64,000 nucleotides of DNA from Alitta virens. Lineage: Eukaryota; Annelida; Polychaeta; Phyllodocida; Nereididae. The first letter of the stretch is position 1; each line of letters opens with the position of its first letter. The notes below the pieces were generated by a model that was given only the letters and a program-made list of their open reading frames with translations, had not been told where the DNA came from and did not search any database. The translations under genes and the position numbers were made by a program. This document shows positions 12,004 through 24,016 of the stretch, one piece after another. Location: assembly GCA_932294295.1 (NCBI GenBank), contig OW028575.1, positions 40,489,753 to 40,553,752 of the forward strand, written 5' to 3'.

Positions 12004-12852
12004 ATGCGACCCGTCGTGAGCCAAGAGACGTTAGGCGGAGCCACCTTCAACCTGGCTGATGTGGACCTTTCCCAGTTCCCCGACGATCTAGCCTCCCTGG
12101 CTGATCTGGCTGAATGGGAAGATGGAGATGAGGACGAGGAGGACAGCCGCTCCGCCAACAACGAACCTTCCTCCAGAGACCGCAAGAGACCGCACCGCGC
12201 CATGACCGCCACCAGTAGCGGAGCAGCAGAAAACAAAGCGGAGTCTCCGGGATCACCTTCTGACTCTGGCATCTCTTCCACCAACGACGACAGTGAACGC
12301 AAAGCCAAAAGTGCGCGGAGGTCATCCAAGCGGCGGAAAGGCCTCAATGCTCGTGAGCGCAACTTGCGGCGGTTGGAAAGTAATGAACGCGAACGCATGC
12401 GCATGCATTCGCTAAACGATGCATTCCAGGAATTACGAGAGGTCATCCCACACGTTAATCTTGGCCGAAAACTTTCTAAAATTGAAACATTAACGTTGGC
12501 CAAGAACTATATTAAAGCCTTGACAAATGTCATTTGTGAAATTCGCAACGAACCGGAGGCCTATCAGATCACTGAAGAGCCAGAACTCAAAGATTCCGGA
12601 GAGAATGGCAACCTGGAGACCATAACTCAGTTGACTGCTCGAAAGCTTGGTTTGATGCCCACGGTCCCTTCTCCTTCGCAGCCCCAAAACGATAATGAGG
12701 ATAATGATGATAATGAGGATAATGAGGCTAATGATGATGATGATGATGATGATGATCATGGCGATAACGATGATAATGATGATCATGGCGATAATGATGA
12801 TGATAATGATGATAACGAGACGGAGCGCCAATCCGAGGAGGACTCTGAATAA
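12004..12852 (+). CDS. bHLH transcription factor, Mist1/dimmed (BHLHA15) group
   Basis: The 282-residue product is a nuclear class A bHLH factor. The basic region and helix 1 lie at about 119-148 ([20 protein letters not shown]), a loop at about 149-156, and helix 2 at about 157-177 ([15 protein letters not shown]). The [10 protein letters not shown] basic region and [13 protein letters not shown] helix 2 are diagnostic of the Mist1/dimmed group, which dimerises on E-boxes and drives secretory or neuropeptidergic cell programmes. A basic stretch (KRRK, 109-112) precedes it and may be a nuclear signal. The N-terminus is acidic. Residues 229-282 are a low-complexity Asp/Asn/Glu tail encoded by GAT/AAT triplets. 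The ATG is chosen because a splice acceptor ends three bases before it. An upstream in-frame start cannot be excluded. The family call is firm; the precise orthologue name is probable. Confidence 0.93.
   Translation: MRPVVSQETLGGATFNLADVDLSQFPDDLASLADLAEWEDGDEDEEDSRSANNEPSSRDRKRPHRAMTATSSGAAENKAESPGSPSDSGISSTNDDSERKAKSARRSSKRRKGLNARERNLRRLESNERERMRMHSLNDAFQELREVIPHVNLGRKLSKIETLTLAKNYIKALTNVICEIRNEPEAYQITEEPELKDSGENGNLETITQLTARKLGLMPTVPSPSQPQNDNEDNDDNEDNEANDDDDDDDDHGDNDDNDDHGDNDDDNDDNETERQSEEDSE
12691..12825 (+). repeat. GAT/AAT triplet tract inside the bHLH gene
   Basis: A run of GAT, AAT, GAG and GGC triplets encodes the acidic tail. Because the repeat unit is three bases, length changes keep frame. 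It produces misleading open frames on the other strand (poly-Ile) and in another plus frame (poly-Met). Confidence 0.9.
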
Positions 12853-12870
12853 GCAACTCATGGAATCAAG

Positions 12871-12895
12871 TGACGTCACCATTATAGTGACGTCA
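12871..12895. promoter_or_regulatory. Two full CRE palindromes
   Basis: TGACGTCA occurs at 12,871-12,878 and again at 12,888-12,895, start-to-start 17 bp, about 20 bp after the bHLH stop codon. This is the full palindromic CREB/ATF site. Position in a 3' untranslated region makes a role uncertain, but two perfect 8-mers so close are unlikely by chance. Confidence 0.5.
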
Positions 12896-13082
12896 TAGCC
12901 AGCTAACCTGCGTATACATGTCATGTCATTATATAGTTCCAACAATTGTTTCATCATTTCCTTTTTGTTGATCAGTAGTCAACATGTTCATCAGAAATTC
13001 CAGCCACTCCTCCATGTATCAAAAAGACTACTCTATGCTTTAGTAGCGTTTGATTCATGCACGACTTCATTATGCTCGTTAT

Positions 13083-13111
13083 CACGTGACTTTTGCTGCT
13101 AATACCACGTG
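13083..13111. promoter_or_regulatory. Paired CACGTG E-boxes
   Basis: CACGTG occurs at 13,083-13,088 and 13,106-13,111, each followed by AC. E-boxes are bound by bHLH dimers, though CACGTG is preferred by Myc/USF-type factors rather than the Mist1 group. Regulatory activity is inference only. Confidence 0.3.
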
Positions 13112-14920
13112 ACTGGCGTCATCCAATGAACGGACCATATCAAAGGTGAAGTGAGCGCGTCAGGTGACACCTCTTATTTTTCTATTAGAAAGTTGTAAAT
13201 CGCTGACCTAAAAACAGATGCATTATATATATATATATATATATATTTGAGAGTACATCATCCTGTTCTTCATCTTTGAAACAAAATGTTATATATGATA
13301 TTTCAGATATATATGTATAGTACAGGATAAGTGGTATCTATATACATATATACATATAATTGTTGCAATGTTATCTTTGTTGAGGACATATGCACCTAGA
13401 GATTTAAAAAAAAAACTGCCAAATATGAAGAATAATTCGTGAATAGGATAGCAACACATTCCTCTGTAAATAAGCATTAATTAGAAGCATTAGAATAGTA
13501 AGTAGTTAGGACATTATCACAAGCTATTCCTAGACGGGTTAAGAGGTGAATGTGCCTGTTTTAAATCTGTTTCTGTTGGTTGTGGGGAAAGTGCTGAATA
13601 TTATTGTTATATTAAGGTCTGCCCGTGGCCATAGATTTATTTATTGTTAACAGGTGATCTCTTATCATAAGGGCATGGGTTGTGCAATGAATGATTGATT
13701 GTTTGATCGTATGATTGTTTGATTGATTGATTGATTGATTGATGTAAAAAGTTCGATGATCCTAAATATATTTTTGACTGCTTTAGTATAGAATTATAAG
13801 TGTAAATGAAAACTTTTAAAACGGCTATGTCATTCCGTTTCCAATGTACCATGTTGATAAATTGTAAAATGTTGAGTTGAGAGAGAAAGAAAATGAAAAA
13901 ATGAAAACGAATGATTGGAAATTTACGGCCATGTGTTGAAGTGATGTATTATTACGAAGTCACCGTGAACATTTAATGTTTGTCAAAACGTTTCTCTGAA
14001 CATCCATCATCTTGTTAATAATATTCTATTATTGAGAAATATATGGTTCAAATATGTTCTGCAAATATTTCTTAGTGTCATGTTGATTGCTTCTGAGAGC
14101 TTCCGAAGAACTCTTGCAGGATGTCTTTTTACGAAGAAGGGTTTTCAGGCGAGGGTTGGTCATAGGGGAAATAAGCACAATTGCCCCTCAACCCTGCTCC
14201 TGGTCAATTCGTCCTCTTAGCAAAACACCCTTATGGTCAAATTGCCCTCTGCACTTTTCGGCCTCCATATTCTGTTGAGACTTGCCTCAAGTGATCTGTC
14301 TCATCCTATTCATTCCCACCTCATTACCAACAAATCATACTTGGAATTATCTTGTTGCCATGGCAACTACATATTCGTTTGTTGCCTACAAATGCATATT
14401 TACAGAAACCAGGAAGTACTTCATGGTGTTTTCACTGACCAGTATTGTTGTAAAGAAAAAGACCCAAGTTCTATAAATAGTAGGTCTTCTTTTATTCTGT
14501 AAAATATTACCTTCTGCCTCCAAGTCTTAAGTGCACCATGAAAATTTAAGGCCAAATTAACCCCTTATCAATGTTGCATCAACATGAAAATGGATTTGAG
14601 AAGTAAATAATATAACTACAGAAGGGGAATGATAAATTCTATACTGTTTTACTGTAAATAGTACATGTTCATGTATGTACTGACACATCTTGATTGTTCG
14701 ATTAAAATTGCTTTCCATAGAGAAAAATTGGTGGTTTTTTTTGGAAGATGATGAATAAATGTATAACCATCACTGGATGGCCTTGAATAATAATGCCATA
14801 TTAATTATTAGAGAACAAAGCTATGAATCATCCATTAAATGGCTGAAATGCATGCCATGACAATGCCTATATACACAGGAAATGAATTACAGGATATGCA
14901 GTACAGGAAATGCATAACAA

Positions 14921-15070
14921 GAAATGCATTGCAGGAATCCTACAAGAAATGCATTGCAGGAATCCTACAAGAAATGCATTGCAGGAATCCTACAAGAAAT
15001 GCATTGCAGGAATCCTACAAGAAATGCATTGCAGGAATCCTACAAGAAATGCATTGCAGGAATCCTACAA
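14921..15070 (+). repeat. 25-bp minisatellite, six perfect units
   Basis: Six identical units of 25 bp beginning GAAATGCATTGCAGGAATCC. Because 25 is not a multiple of three and the unit has no stop in any plus frame, translation runs through all three frames and yields a spurious 91-codon frame with a 25-residue period. Confidence 0.97.
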
Positions 15071-16009
15071 GAAATAAGTGGCAAATGTGTCTTTCTTCTT
15101 TTTGTTTTAAGTGACATGAAGAATAAGTTAAAAGATGAGCATAGTAATTTTTCTGCTTCGGATGCTTCATGAACACCAATTAAAAGGTGTCCTTGAAACT
15201 TAGGTGGCCCACAATTCCCCGAACACATTAACAAACATCTTTACATCGATCGAATGCTGGGAGGTGAGGAGGAGGCCACTCGGCATCAACGCTACCTCCC
15301 TTGTTTCCAAGCAACGCGCTAACCACTTGCTAACGAGAATCTCGCTCTGATCTCATCCGAGTCTCATTGAGATCTCGTCACGCGAGACCTAGTTAGAGAG
15401 TCGCAGGCGGTTGATGCAAGATGCTTGGGTCTTTATTCTTTAAAAGAGATGAAGACGATTTACAGAAGAGCTATTATCAGAGATAGTCTCTTGTATTCTG
15501 GGCCCATACTATACTTACTACATCTACTGGTTGGGAAAAAGCAATACTTGCTCTGATGTGTTTAGCACGAGTTCTGCTGGATCTAACATGATCATAGACT
15601 AATGTATTTAGCGAATATTATGAAGGGAATTGTGTGTGAGAGGCACAAATATGACAGGAAATATGTAATAATAAAATAAAACTTTTAGGTATACAACCAG
15701 ATTAAAAAGTGCATTCATCTTCTCTTGATGGATCAATGGTTACATACATGTCATGTTCAGATGTGAGACATCCTTGCCATATTCTAACGTTTTCTTGGAA
15801 AATACATTTTGGTCATTTATAGATTTCTTTGAACCCATATCTTTAGGACCTCTCCACATATGAGAAAAGATAATGAAAGCTTCTTGGGCTGTGCCTTTGT
15901 GTTGCTGATACATTTTGGTCAAAGACATTAAAGAACACAATGTCATGCCGTATTAGCGAGCCAATCTGACGCCTGCCTGCCTGGTCCTGGGTTTGAAGCC
16001 CATGTAATC
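15071..16009. other. Non-coding spacer
   Basis: No coding exon or known element is seen. Near 15,340-15,390 there is a cluster of GATCTC/GAGATC-like motifs without clear meaning. Confidence 0.4.
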
Positions 16010-16226
16010 AGCATGCACTCAGCATGCCAACCAGCATGCCATCCACCATTCCAACCAGTATGCCATCCACCATGCCAACCAGCATGCCAACAGCATGCCA
16101 TCCACCATGCCAACCAGCATGCCACCCACCATGCCAACCAGTATGCCATCCACCATGCCAACCAGTATGCCATCCACCATGCCAACCAGCATGCCATCCA
16201 CCATGCCAACCAGCATGCCAACAGCA
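16010..16226 (+). repeat. 24-bp minisatellite (CATGCCAACCAG...)
   Basis: About nine imperfect units of CATGCCAACCAG plus CATGCCATCCAC. The 24-bp period is a multiple of three, so frames stay open on both strands (for example MPTSMPST repeats) with no sign of being a gene. Two units are shortened, shifting the frame. Confidence 0.9.
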
Positions 16227-16539
16227 GTAACATCGACCACTCTTTTCCATTATATATAATTTTATGTATTTATTTCAGTATATTTTAACATCGTAACATG
16301 TTTCAGACTACTGTCTGTTTTACAACAGGGCCCTGTAATGATGTACATTGTACAATGAGCAAATATCAGCCTCAAATAGATCTGAAAAACTTGCTATATA
16401 TAGCTATGCAAGTTAGCAATAAAGTTAATGACTAATCAACCAAAAAGATTACCACAGCGAGCCAGATATCAACCAGTGAAATAATCACCAAACAACCAAA
16501 GACTAAACCACCAACTATACGAATGATGACTTGCCCATA
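16227..16539. other. Non-coding spacer
   Basis: Nothing recognised apart from AT-rich sequence. Confidence 0.4.
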
Positions 16540-16802
16540 CAGTTAGTTTCATTAAAAACGGTCGACCCTAGCTGTCTGTAGCGACCTGTACCTGACTGTG
16601 GTCTAAACATGCTAAAGCCAGCTGCTTCTGTCCACTTCTATAGCTAATAGCTGTAATTTATCACCAGAAAAGTATAAACACTGGTAAATATAAGAAATTA
16701 ATCTAATATATTATGAATGTGTACTTTTAGATCCAATTTTTAGTAGCTATGACAGCTTAAGGCAGGTTCAATTTGACTGGCCGTTTTTAATGAAATGAAC
16801 TG
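16540..16802 (-). mobile_element. MITE family 1, copy 3 (inverted)
   Basis: Bounded by CAGTTAGTTTCATT and AATGAAATGAACTG, with TA on both sides. Read in reverse it aligns with the other family members, including GGACAGAAGCAGCTGGC and GGTCGCTACAG. With the copies at 18,117 and 19,772 it forms a subgroup sharing a CATGCTAAAGCCAGC-type block. Confidence 0.85.
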
Positions 16803-17287
16803 TATCAACCAAAAATCTAACCTTTAAATGTTCACTTAATATTTAACCAGCAATCAATCAACATCACTCATCAAGAAAACAGCTGATCACAATCACAGGC
16901 ACTTGACGGCCGAAATTCTACTTAAAACCATCGATTTTTCCACTTGTTTTACTCTGAATACAACCCATAACTTTTAAAATGTCTATATAGCATAAATTCA
17001 TGCGATCAATAATATCGGTATTTTATGGGAATTCCATGCTGGAAATGCGTTCTCATCTCTAGCAGCAGCTTTCAATGCAGTAGGCCAATGGATGCGCGGA
17101 ATCAGGGGGCGTGGACATGTAAGAGCCAATTAAACTGCTGCAGAGCAATGTCTTCTTCCACTTGAAGTGAAAACAGATTTCGCAAGTCCAATACCTTCTC
17201 TCTCTATTAACAAGTTGTAGGCCATTATTATTGCCGGCAAGCACCTGTGTCACAGTTCACCATTTCAACCAAAGATATAAAACCAAT
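16803..17287. other. Non-coding spacer
   Basis: A moderately GC-rich patch at 17,040-17,240 has short frames on both strands, none recognised. Confidence 0.35.
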
Positions 17288-17406
17288 CCCCAGATGGCAT
17301 TCCAAATCGGCCCAGCATCGTTTCCATATAGGCCATTGTCGTCACAACATCGTATTTACTCGGCGACATCGCGCAGAGGTTGAAACGATTTGGAATGCTA
17401 TCTGGG
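17288..17406. mobile_element. MITE family 4 (119 bp), copy 1
   Basis: Inverted ends CCCAGATGGCATTCCAAATC and GATTTGGAATGCTATCTGGG. A second copy of exactly the same length sits at 25,894-26,012 with the shared core GGCCCAGCATC. No target duplication is obvious. Non-coding. Confidence 0.8.
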
Positions 17407-18116
17407 TAAACGCAAAAGCTAAACACCAAATAACAACTAACAAAATACCAATCAACCACAACAGTAAATGTCGTCCAACCGAAAAAGTAGCTAAACCAAC
17501 CAAGATTCCAACCAAAGATCACACGTGTCCAATGTGTTGACAGACTACTTAGAGTATATGAGGCCTGCAGACAAATATACGGCAGTTTACACCCATGTGG
17601 CAGAATAGGATGTGAGAGCCATCAGCAACAATGAGGCTGAGGGGGATGTTAGGGGCGACGTCTGGTGTGACAAAGGCAATGATGGACCAACGGAAGTCCT
17701 CAGCATCTCTGCTTGCAAGTCCTCTAAACCATAACAAATCTATGTGGAAGGGTCTCTTTGAAGCGCCCCATCCTTCCATTACTTACACAAGCAGATGAGA
17801 CAAATTCTCGGTCTCTTTATTTTCTTCCGCCCGGTTTGTTAGCTGATATAATCCCCACCGGAAATGGGACAGAGGGCAGCATGACAACATCCGGTATCGT
17901 CGGCTGATCCATTACACAAAGGCAACAAGTGGTCACAGTTAAAAGGTTAAAGCGTCTCAGCTTTGATATGAAGTGTCTGAAACTCACAGCTGAGAAATCA
18001 AGCAGATAGAGATATACACCTTGTACAGTACAAAGTATGTCCCAAATGCTTTGTTGTTGCAGCCCATTCTATCCGTAACTGATCTATCGGTAACAGCAAT
18101 ACTAATGTAGGGCCTA
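17407..18116. other. Non-coding spacer
   Basis: A 76-codon minus-strand frame at 17,549-17,779 is in locally GC-richer DNA and could be an exon, but I recognise no domain and no clear splice pair. Confidence 0.35.
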
Positions 18117-18386
18117 CAGTTAGTTTGATTAAAAACGGCCTGTCAAATTGAGCCTAGCCAAAGCTGTAATTGATGGCAACTCAAAACCGGATCTAAAGGT
18201 ACATATTTATGATATATTCGATTAATTTCTTACATTTGCCAATGTTTACACTTTTCTGGTGATAAATGTAAGAAACTATCAGCTATAGAAGTGGACAGAA
18301 GCAGCTGGAATTAGCATGTTTAGTCATAGTCAGGTAAAGGTCGCTACAGCCGTCTAGAGTCAACCGTTTTTTTATGAAACTAACTG
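18117..18386 (+). mobile_element. MITE family 1, copy 4
   Basis: Among the best-preserved copies for its ends: CAGTTAGTTTGATTAAAAAC at the left and ATGAAACTAACTG at the right, with TA on both sides. Inverted ends match over about 22 bp with few differences. Confidence 0.88.
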
Positions 18387-19771
18387 TAGTATCAAGTAAA
18401 AGCCAATGCATGACTTCGCTTTTTTAACATAAATGAAGCATGGTGAAATAGAACCACAGTGACACAAAGAAATAATCACGCACATGTCGTGAAATTCACT
18501 TGTCATGTAATTAGAGTCTCGAGGCTGTGCTGTACCAACAGTTCACACTAGAAGATTCAGTAATTGCCAGCTGAGCCGAAATTGCTTGGAAGTTTCGTAA
18601 CGGAAAAAATTGTGATTTAGAACACTGTATCTTGGTATAATTCCATCCTTGTCTGTGAGAGGAAAAGTACCTTAGGGAGTAAGTACATGTTGGCATGATG
18701 ATGCGATTCTGCATGTTTCTTCCAAATTGCTTCCCACGTGTAAGACATTACGCATTTGGACCGCACTGGCGGAAGAACGTAATGTTAAAAGCGGAATGTC
18801 AGAAAGGACTTTTTGCGACCGCGGCTAATCGCAGTTGGCATGGCCGGAAAAATGCATTAGAGAAAGATGGCTCTAAGACAGACCTCTGCCAGCAAAAACA
18901 CTGAGCTGCCTCAATTTACGTCAGCAGGACCAGCGAACTCTGCCACCCTGCTTCTTGGTATGATTTTTGGTCTGCCACAACCCTTGCAAGCAGCCTTTCC
19001 ACATGTTGTGTCGTTTAGTCTGCAGCATCCACATCTTGGAGTAAGTGCTTCTTTCTTAAACCTTCCCCCTTAATTTCAAATCCAGATTCCACAACATTAA
19101 ATTTTAGATTTCTTCACCCACCCAAGTAGCATCTACCAGGGAGCTTTCAATATTTCCCTCGCTTAATTATCAAGGCATAAGAAAATATTGAATATTTGCA
19201 TGGATTCGAAAAATCACTAAACTACAGAATTTTGAGGGCATTATGCATTCTCCCAGTTGCAGTTCATAAGATTCTCTGGCAACATGTGCAGGAATGTCTT
19301 TAGGAGTTAAACTCAGCTAGATCCCTCAATAGGCGGATTTCGAAAAAATAATAATGTTCCTCACTGCAGCAATCAATCTTTAGAGGATAATTTCGCTCTA
19401 AATTAATACAATTATGAAATTGAAAACTGCAAAGATCATAGAAGATGGCTCAACATTTATTCCACAATTTTCAGCAACAGAAATGATAAAGTGCCCAACC
19501 TGTTTATTAATAAACTGTGTGTGGTCAGAATTCAAACATTAGCGATTAGCTCATATCGTCTGCCATGATAAAATGCTGTAGCACTCCAGAATTCTGCTTA
19601 CAAAGCAATAACTGGGTACATGTTTGGAGGCTGCTAGTGTGGCTCACGTGGCTTGACAAGAAGTGGGTCAGATTTGATGAGGAAATTCCTGGAAGTATAT
19701 TATCAACAAGGCACCCTGGGGCTTTTGGACATCGAAGATGAACCAGATTAAAATCTTAAGCTTCTTTGATA
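18387..19771. other. Non-coding stretch
   Basis: Frames at 18,695-19,073 on the plus strand overlap each other and have no recognisable domain. No RNA gene or further repeat is seen. Confidence 0.4.
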
Positions 19772-20030
19772 CAGTCAGTTTCATAAACAATGATAAAATA
19801 CGGTCGACACTATAGCTGTCTGTAGCGACCTGCACTTGGCCGTGGTCTAAACATGCTAAAGCCAGCTGCTTCTGTCCACTTCTTTGGGTAATAATCGGCT
19901 TCCATCTATCACCAGAATTAATCTAATACATTGTATATAAATATGTACTTTTAGATCCGGTTTTGAGTAGCCAGCTAAGACAGCTTTGGCTAGGTTAAAT
20001 TTTGCGGGCCGTTTTTAATGAAACTAACTG
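19772..20030 (-). mobile_element. MITE family 1, copy 5 (inverted)
   Basis: Bounded by CAGTCAGTTTCATAAA and TTTTTAATGAAACTAACTG with TA on both sides. Its interior matches the copy at 16,540-16,802 closely, including GTAGCGACCTG and CATGCTAAAGCCAGC. A small insertion lies next to the left end. Confidence 0.85.
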
Positions 20031-21019
20031 TACTTCGATGATTAAGTGTAATAACATGATCGCCGACTCCTTAAAAACAGAAGTTAGAAAGCCAAACTAA
20101 GACCAAATGAGGAAAGAATAGTGTTTCAGTTTATTCCCACCTGTCTACCACCACAAATGCAATTGACAGACCGTCTGGACTTAAAATCGATCAAGTGTCA
20201 GCCTGGATTAATTTACTTCAAGTCCAAGTATAATGAGAGTGAGCCGCCGTAAATCTACAACAGACAAAATCGTATTGTCAATTCAACAGAGAACTTCAAA
20301 AGATGGTGGATAAATAAGAAAATGCTAAGAAAATTATTAATCTATTAATCTTAACTATATGAGGACCACACCAACCTTACTTGTTTAAATTGCTTTTAAC
20401 TGACTCTCTTTTATTTTAATTTAAATACATCAATTGACTTTATTTAATTTCTATTAAATCGATTTGTATACACAGTAAATGTACTATAACACATAATGAT
20501 AATGCTACTAATTACCTTAGTTAATGATTAACAGTAGGTAGTATGACTAATATTGGTGAAAAAGTCCTAGCATTTGAGTTTTTTTTTTTTAGAGAACACA
20601 TCTGTGCCAACTAAATGTCATTTTTAAGCAGTGTCATTCGTTAAATATCCTTATGAGAAAAATGGAAATATGTTCTTAATAATAACGAGAATACATTGTA
20701 AATAGTCAGATACTCGGAAGTTTGCAATGATTTTCAAAATGCCCACTGTACTGTAGTTACACGATTATAAACATTCTCTGATTGCAATGATTTGTCAAAA
20801 TGATGTCCTTCTATTGACTTATCATTACTACATTCAGTGTAGTATTTCTCATTCAGACTTTAAGTGCGTCTGCTTCAGTCCATGGGATCACATCAGATGT
20901 GCTATTACAAGTCCCCTGCCTCTGTGTCGTTTTTCCCATAATAATCTAGTTGACCTTTCGATGACCCTACACACACCGTCCTCTATGCAGTGGCCAGCAA
21001 AAACGGCGTCGCAGACAAA

Positions 21020-21067
21020 AGGTCAGAGGTCAATGGGACACGTGACGGGTCACACGGGAGTCACGTG
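21020..21067 (+). promoter_or_regulatory. DR1 nuclear-receptor site with two E-boxes
   Basis: AGGTCA-G-AGGTCA at 21,020-21,032 is a perfect direct repeat with 1-bp spacing, the binding site of RXR, HNF4 and PPAR-type receptors. CACGTG follows at 21,039-21,044 and again at 21,062-21,067. The cluster lies in a locally GC-richer island. That it is an enhancer is inference. Confidence 0.35.
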
Positions 21068-23531
21068 GCTTGACCGGAAGTGCATCCTGGCTGACAGTGG
21101 CTGTCAAAATGCTCTTCGTCTCGCTTCCAGTTTGTAATGTAGCAGGCAGCATCTGAAGTGTGCATCTAATGTGTGTTGTGGTCACTGATTCTGCAGGATA
21201 CTCTAGCTCACCACTTGTCTAAACAGCATGTTAATGTCATCAGCTGGGCTAATGTGCAGGGGCTGCTTGTCCCCTCAGCATGCACTGGTCATTTCAGGGA
21301 CATGGGTTCAATTCCCAGCGGGACACAGGTCATGGCCTCATACTGCATGCAGGACTTTACCCCACTGGCCATCCCTTCAGTGGTTCAATATCAGACTGTC
21401 TGTGTATATTGGCCCCATGGACTGGCAATTAGATCTACATTTCATTCTAAGGTCGATGCAGTATCCTTCAAAAATGTGTATTAACATATTATATCATACC
21501 TGAGCGAAGGAATGACAATATCTTCAGTAATAAGAAAGTTATAGTAAGGCAAATTCGTGTTCAAAGTCTACTGGTGTGAAAATTGTTTAAAGACTGATTG
21601 CAAAGAAAATATTGATGACATTTAAACTGAAAAACTCAGAAGACAGTAAGTGGTTTCCTACTGTAAAAGCAGTAGTTATGTGATGTTAAATTTATTTCGT
21701 TAATATCTAAATCAAATCGCCATACAACGTGAATCTGTTACCAGTCAATGGCCTTCATTTCTTAATACCTCACATATTCCTGATATGATAAATGTCATGA
21801 TAAGAAATATTTATTTCTCTGCTCTTATTTTTCACCTTGCACCACCAGCCTAGGTAATATGTTTTCCTTGAAGAGGCTGGAGCCTTGGCTGTGCTGTAAT
21901 TGTTCATATGGAATTCTTGGAAAGAAACCTTCATATATTTTGCTATATGCAAAATGACTTATGAGACAACACATTTGCAGAGCAGATAAAAAGCAGAAAT
22001 GCAATGTCAGTGAAAATGATTCCATTGTGACGGCTTATTGATCTCCTGCAATGTTCAAAATGAAATTTGCCATTTTCTACAAATGATTATAATCTCAGTC
22101 TGTATCTTGTTTCTCTGAATGTTAAAAAGATAGCATAATGACTCCGTGTGTGCATTTGACATTTGCCTATAATTGTACATCCTCCGTCGTGAAGTGAAAA
22201 AAAGGAAGAAGAAGAAGATAAAAAAAAATATAGAATAATCATCACACTTATGTCAGATTTTTCTTTTCCACTAAATGTAATTGCTATGTCACAAGATGGG
22301 TGTCAAATAAATAAATTTATTTAATAGTGGACTAATATATTATTTGTACATATTAGGTTTCCAGCATACACAGGCTGATTCACCAAAATATAGACAGCCA
22401 TGTATTACATCGTAATACCTAGTGAAGGCATCTAGTTTTGATTTCAAGTGAATATCAGCACAGATTTGCAAATAATGTATTTTTGGTCCACTACATATCT
22501 CACTGATATAACTAAAAAATATTACCCTGTTTGAAATCCTAGATATTAGAACACTTTTGGGTAAATAATGCAGGCATTAATAGTGTAAAAAGGGGTTCCA
22601 CTGAAGTAGATTGGAGACAAAAGATGATATATTGTTACAAAATGACTAAATGCCAAGACATTCCGCATGGACCTAAAATCTGATGTTTCCTTCTGTATTT
22701 GAAGTTTTCTTACATTATTCAAATGGCTATATCACAGAAATATCCCATGGTTTGTAGGATTGACATTGGTGGTAAAGTCCATATATTCCTGGCCTGCATC
22801 AGGCCACCAGATGATGTACAAATTGTATATAGGGCATTATATCATGTACTTGTGTGTATATTTATGTATGTATATATATGGTGAATAAAATCTAGAATCT
22901 TGAAACAAATACGTTCACTAAAATCTTAATTTAACACATTGTTTACCATCTACGATTATGAAAACAGAATTACCTTTTAGTAATAATAGCATTTAGTACT
23001 CTCCTGTTTGTATAGCTCAGCCGAAATGTTGTATTCCTGCCTAGGGCCTATTCCAATTAGGAATGTATTTAGCTGCATGTCTAAAGAAATGACCAGGTGG
23101 AATGTTCCTCTTTTTCATCTTTCAAATATTCAATTACCGGTTTAAAATCGTGCAAGACTTTGCACAACCATTGGGGGTTTGGTGGCTATAATCCAGTTGA
23201 ATTGTTCTTAGATAAGGCAAGACCTACAGAATCATAGTCTAGTCTGTTCACAGGTCAGACTAAGGACAAGTGGATTCAGAGTCTAATAGTGGTCTTATAG
23301 TGTCCTTTGAATGGATACAATAGAACTCAATTGGCTGTATTATTAAAGTGATCAGTCTCGTTTTTAGACAGGCCAAGACAAAGCAGCGACAAGGCAGCTG
23401 GCAAGAGAGGAGCAAGGATGGGAGTTGCTGCTGCAGCAACAGGTTTGATGGGGGACAGGCGACATGGCCACAAGACATGGACAGCATCCTGCATCCGTAA
23501 TTGAACCACCGCCCACATCCCCTGCCCTCCT

Positions 23532-23610
23532 GCAGCAGCAGCAGCAGCAGTAGCAGCAGCAGCAACAACAGCAGCAGCAACAGCAGCAGCAGCAACAGCA
23601 GCAGCAGCAA

Positions 23611-23642
<32 letters not shown>
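23532..23642 (+). repeat. (CAG)n tract with CAA and TAG interruptions
   Basis: About 37 triplets of CAG broken by CAA at regular five-triplet spacing and by one TAG at 23,551. The glutamine frame is interrupted by that TAG. The Ser/Asn frame stays open for 77 codons, and poly-Leu, poly-Cys and poly-Ala frames appear on the other strand. All are products of the repeat, and no gene is claimed. Confidence 0.9.
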
Positions 23643-24016
23643 GACATTGTTTGCAAGTGGCCTTCGCAAGATCAGCTGGCCGGCAACAACAACTCTATGA
23701 CACCGAAGCCTTAAATAATTCACTCCTAATTTAGTTAGGCGATCGCCATGGCCTAGCTGGGATTATAGGCCACTGTGGTATTATTATGTTATCAATAGTA
23801 CACCCCTACCCAAAATTGACAATGCACTGTGGTTCATGTCACATAGAGAGCATGAACACTTTAGACAATAGACCAGTGCACTTGTCATCTTATAATAATT
23901 TAGTGTGCACGTGCAGATTGATAGCTTGTTTTGCTTTTCTGTCTCAGAACCATTATACTACAAAACGTTTTTTGTTTTTTTTCTTCAAATGGTATAATTT
24001 CCCACATCATAAGATG

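Larger units (their letters stand above)
12853..14920 (+). other. 3' flank of the bHLH gene
   Basis: Probably 3' untranslated region running into intergenic DNA. It contains a (TA)n run near 13,221-13,247 and a (GATT)n run near 13,690-13,743. An AATAAA at about 14,753 is one possible polyadenylation signal, but the true 3' end cannot be fixed. No further gene is recognised. Confidence 0.4.
20031..24016. other. Non-coding stretch with simple repeats
   Basis: AT-rich, with no recognised exon. It contains a GAA-rich patch near 22,205, an internal GC-richer island at about 20,860-21,130 with clustered binding motifs, and a CAG tract near 23,532. Some of this may be intron. Confidence 0.45.

Noticed and set aside
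12490..12957. 155-codon poly-Ile frame on the minus strand of the bHLH gene
   Set aside because: Antisense shadow of the GAT/AAT repeat and of the bHLH coding sequence.
16013..16288. Several long frames on both strands over the 24-bp minisatellite
   Set aside because: All follow from the repeat unit lacking stops; frames shift where units are shortened.
23260..23734. Poly-Leu, poly-Ala, poly-Cys and Ser/Asn frames over the CAG tract
   Set aside because: Every frame of a CAG/CTG repeat is open. No flanking domain supports one over another.
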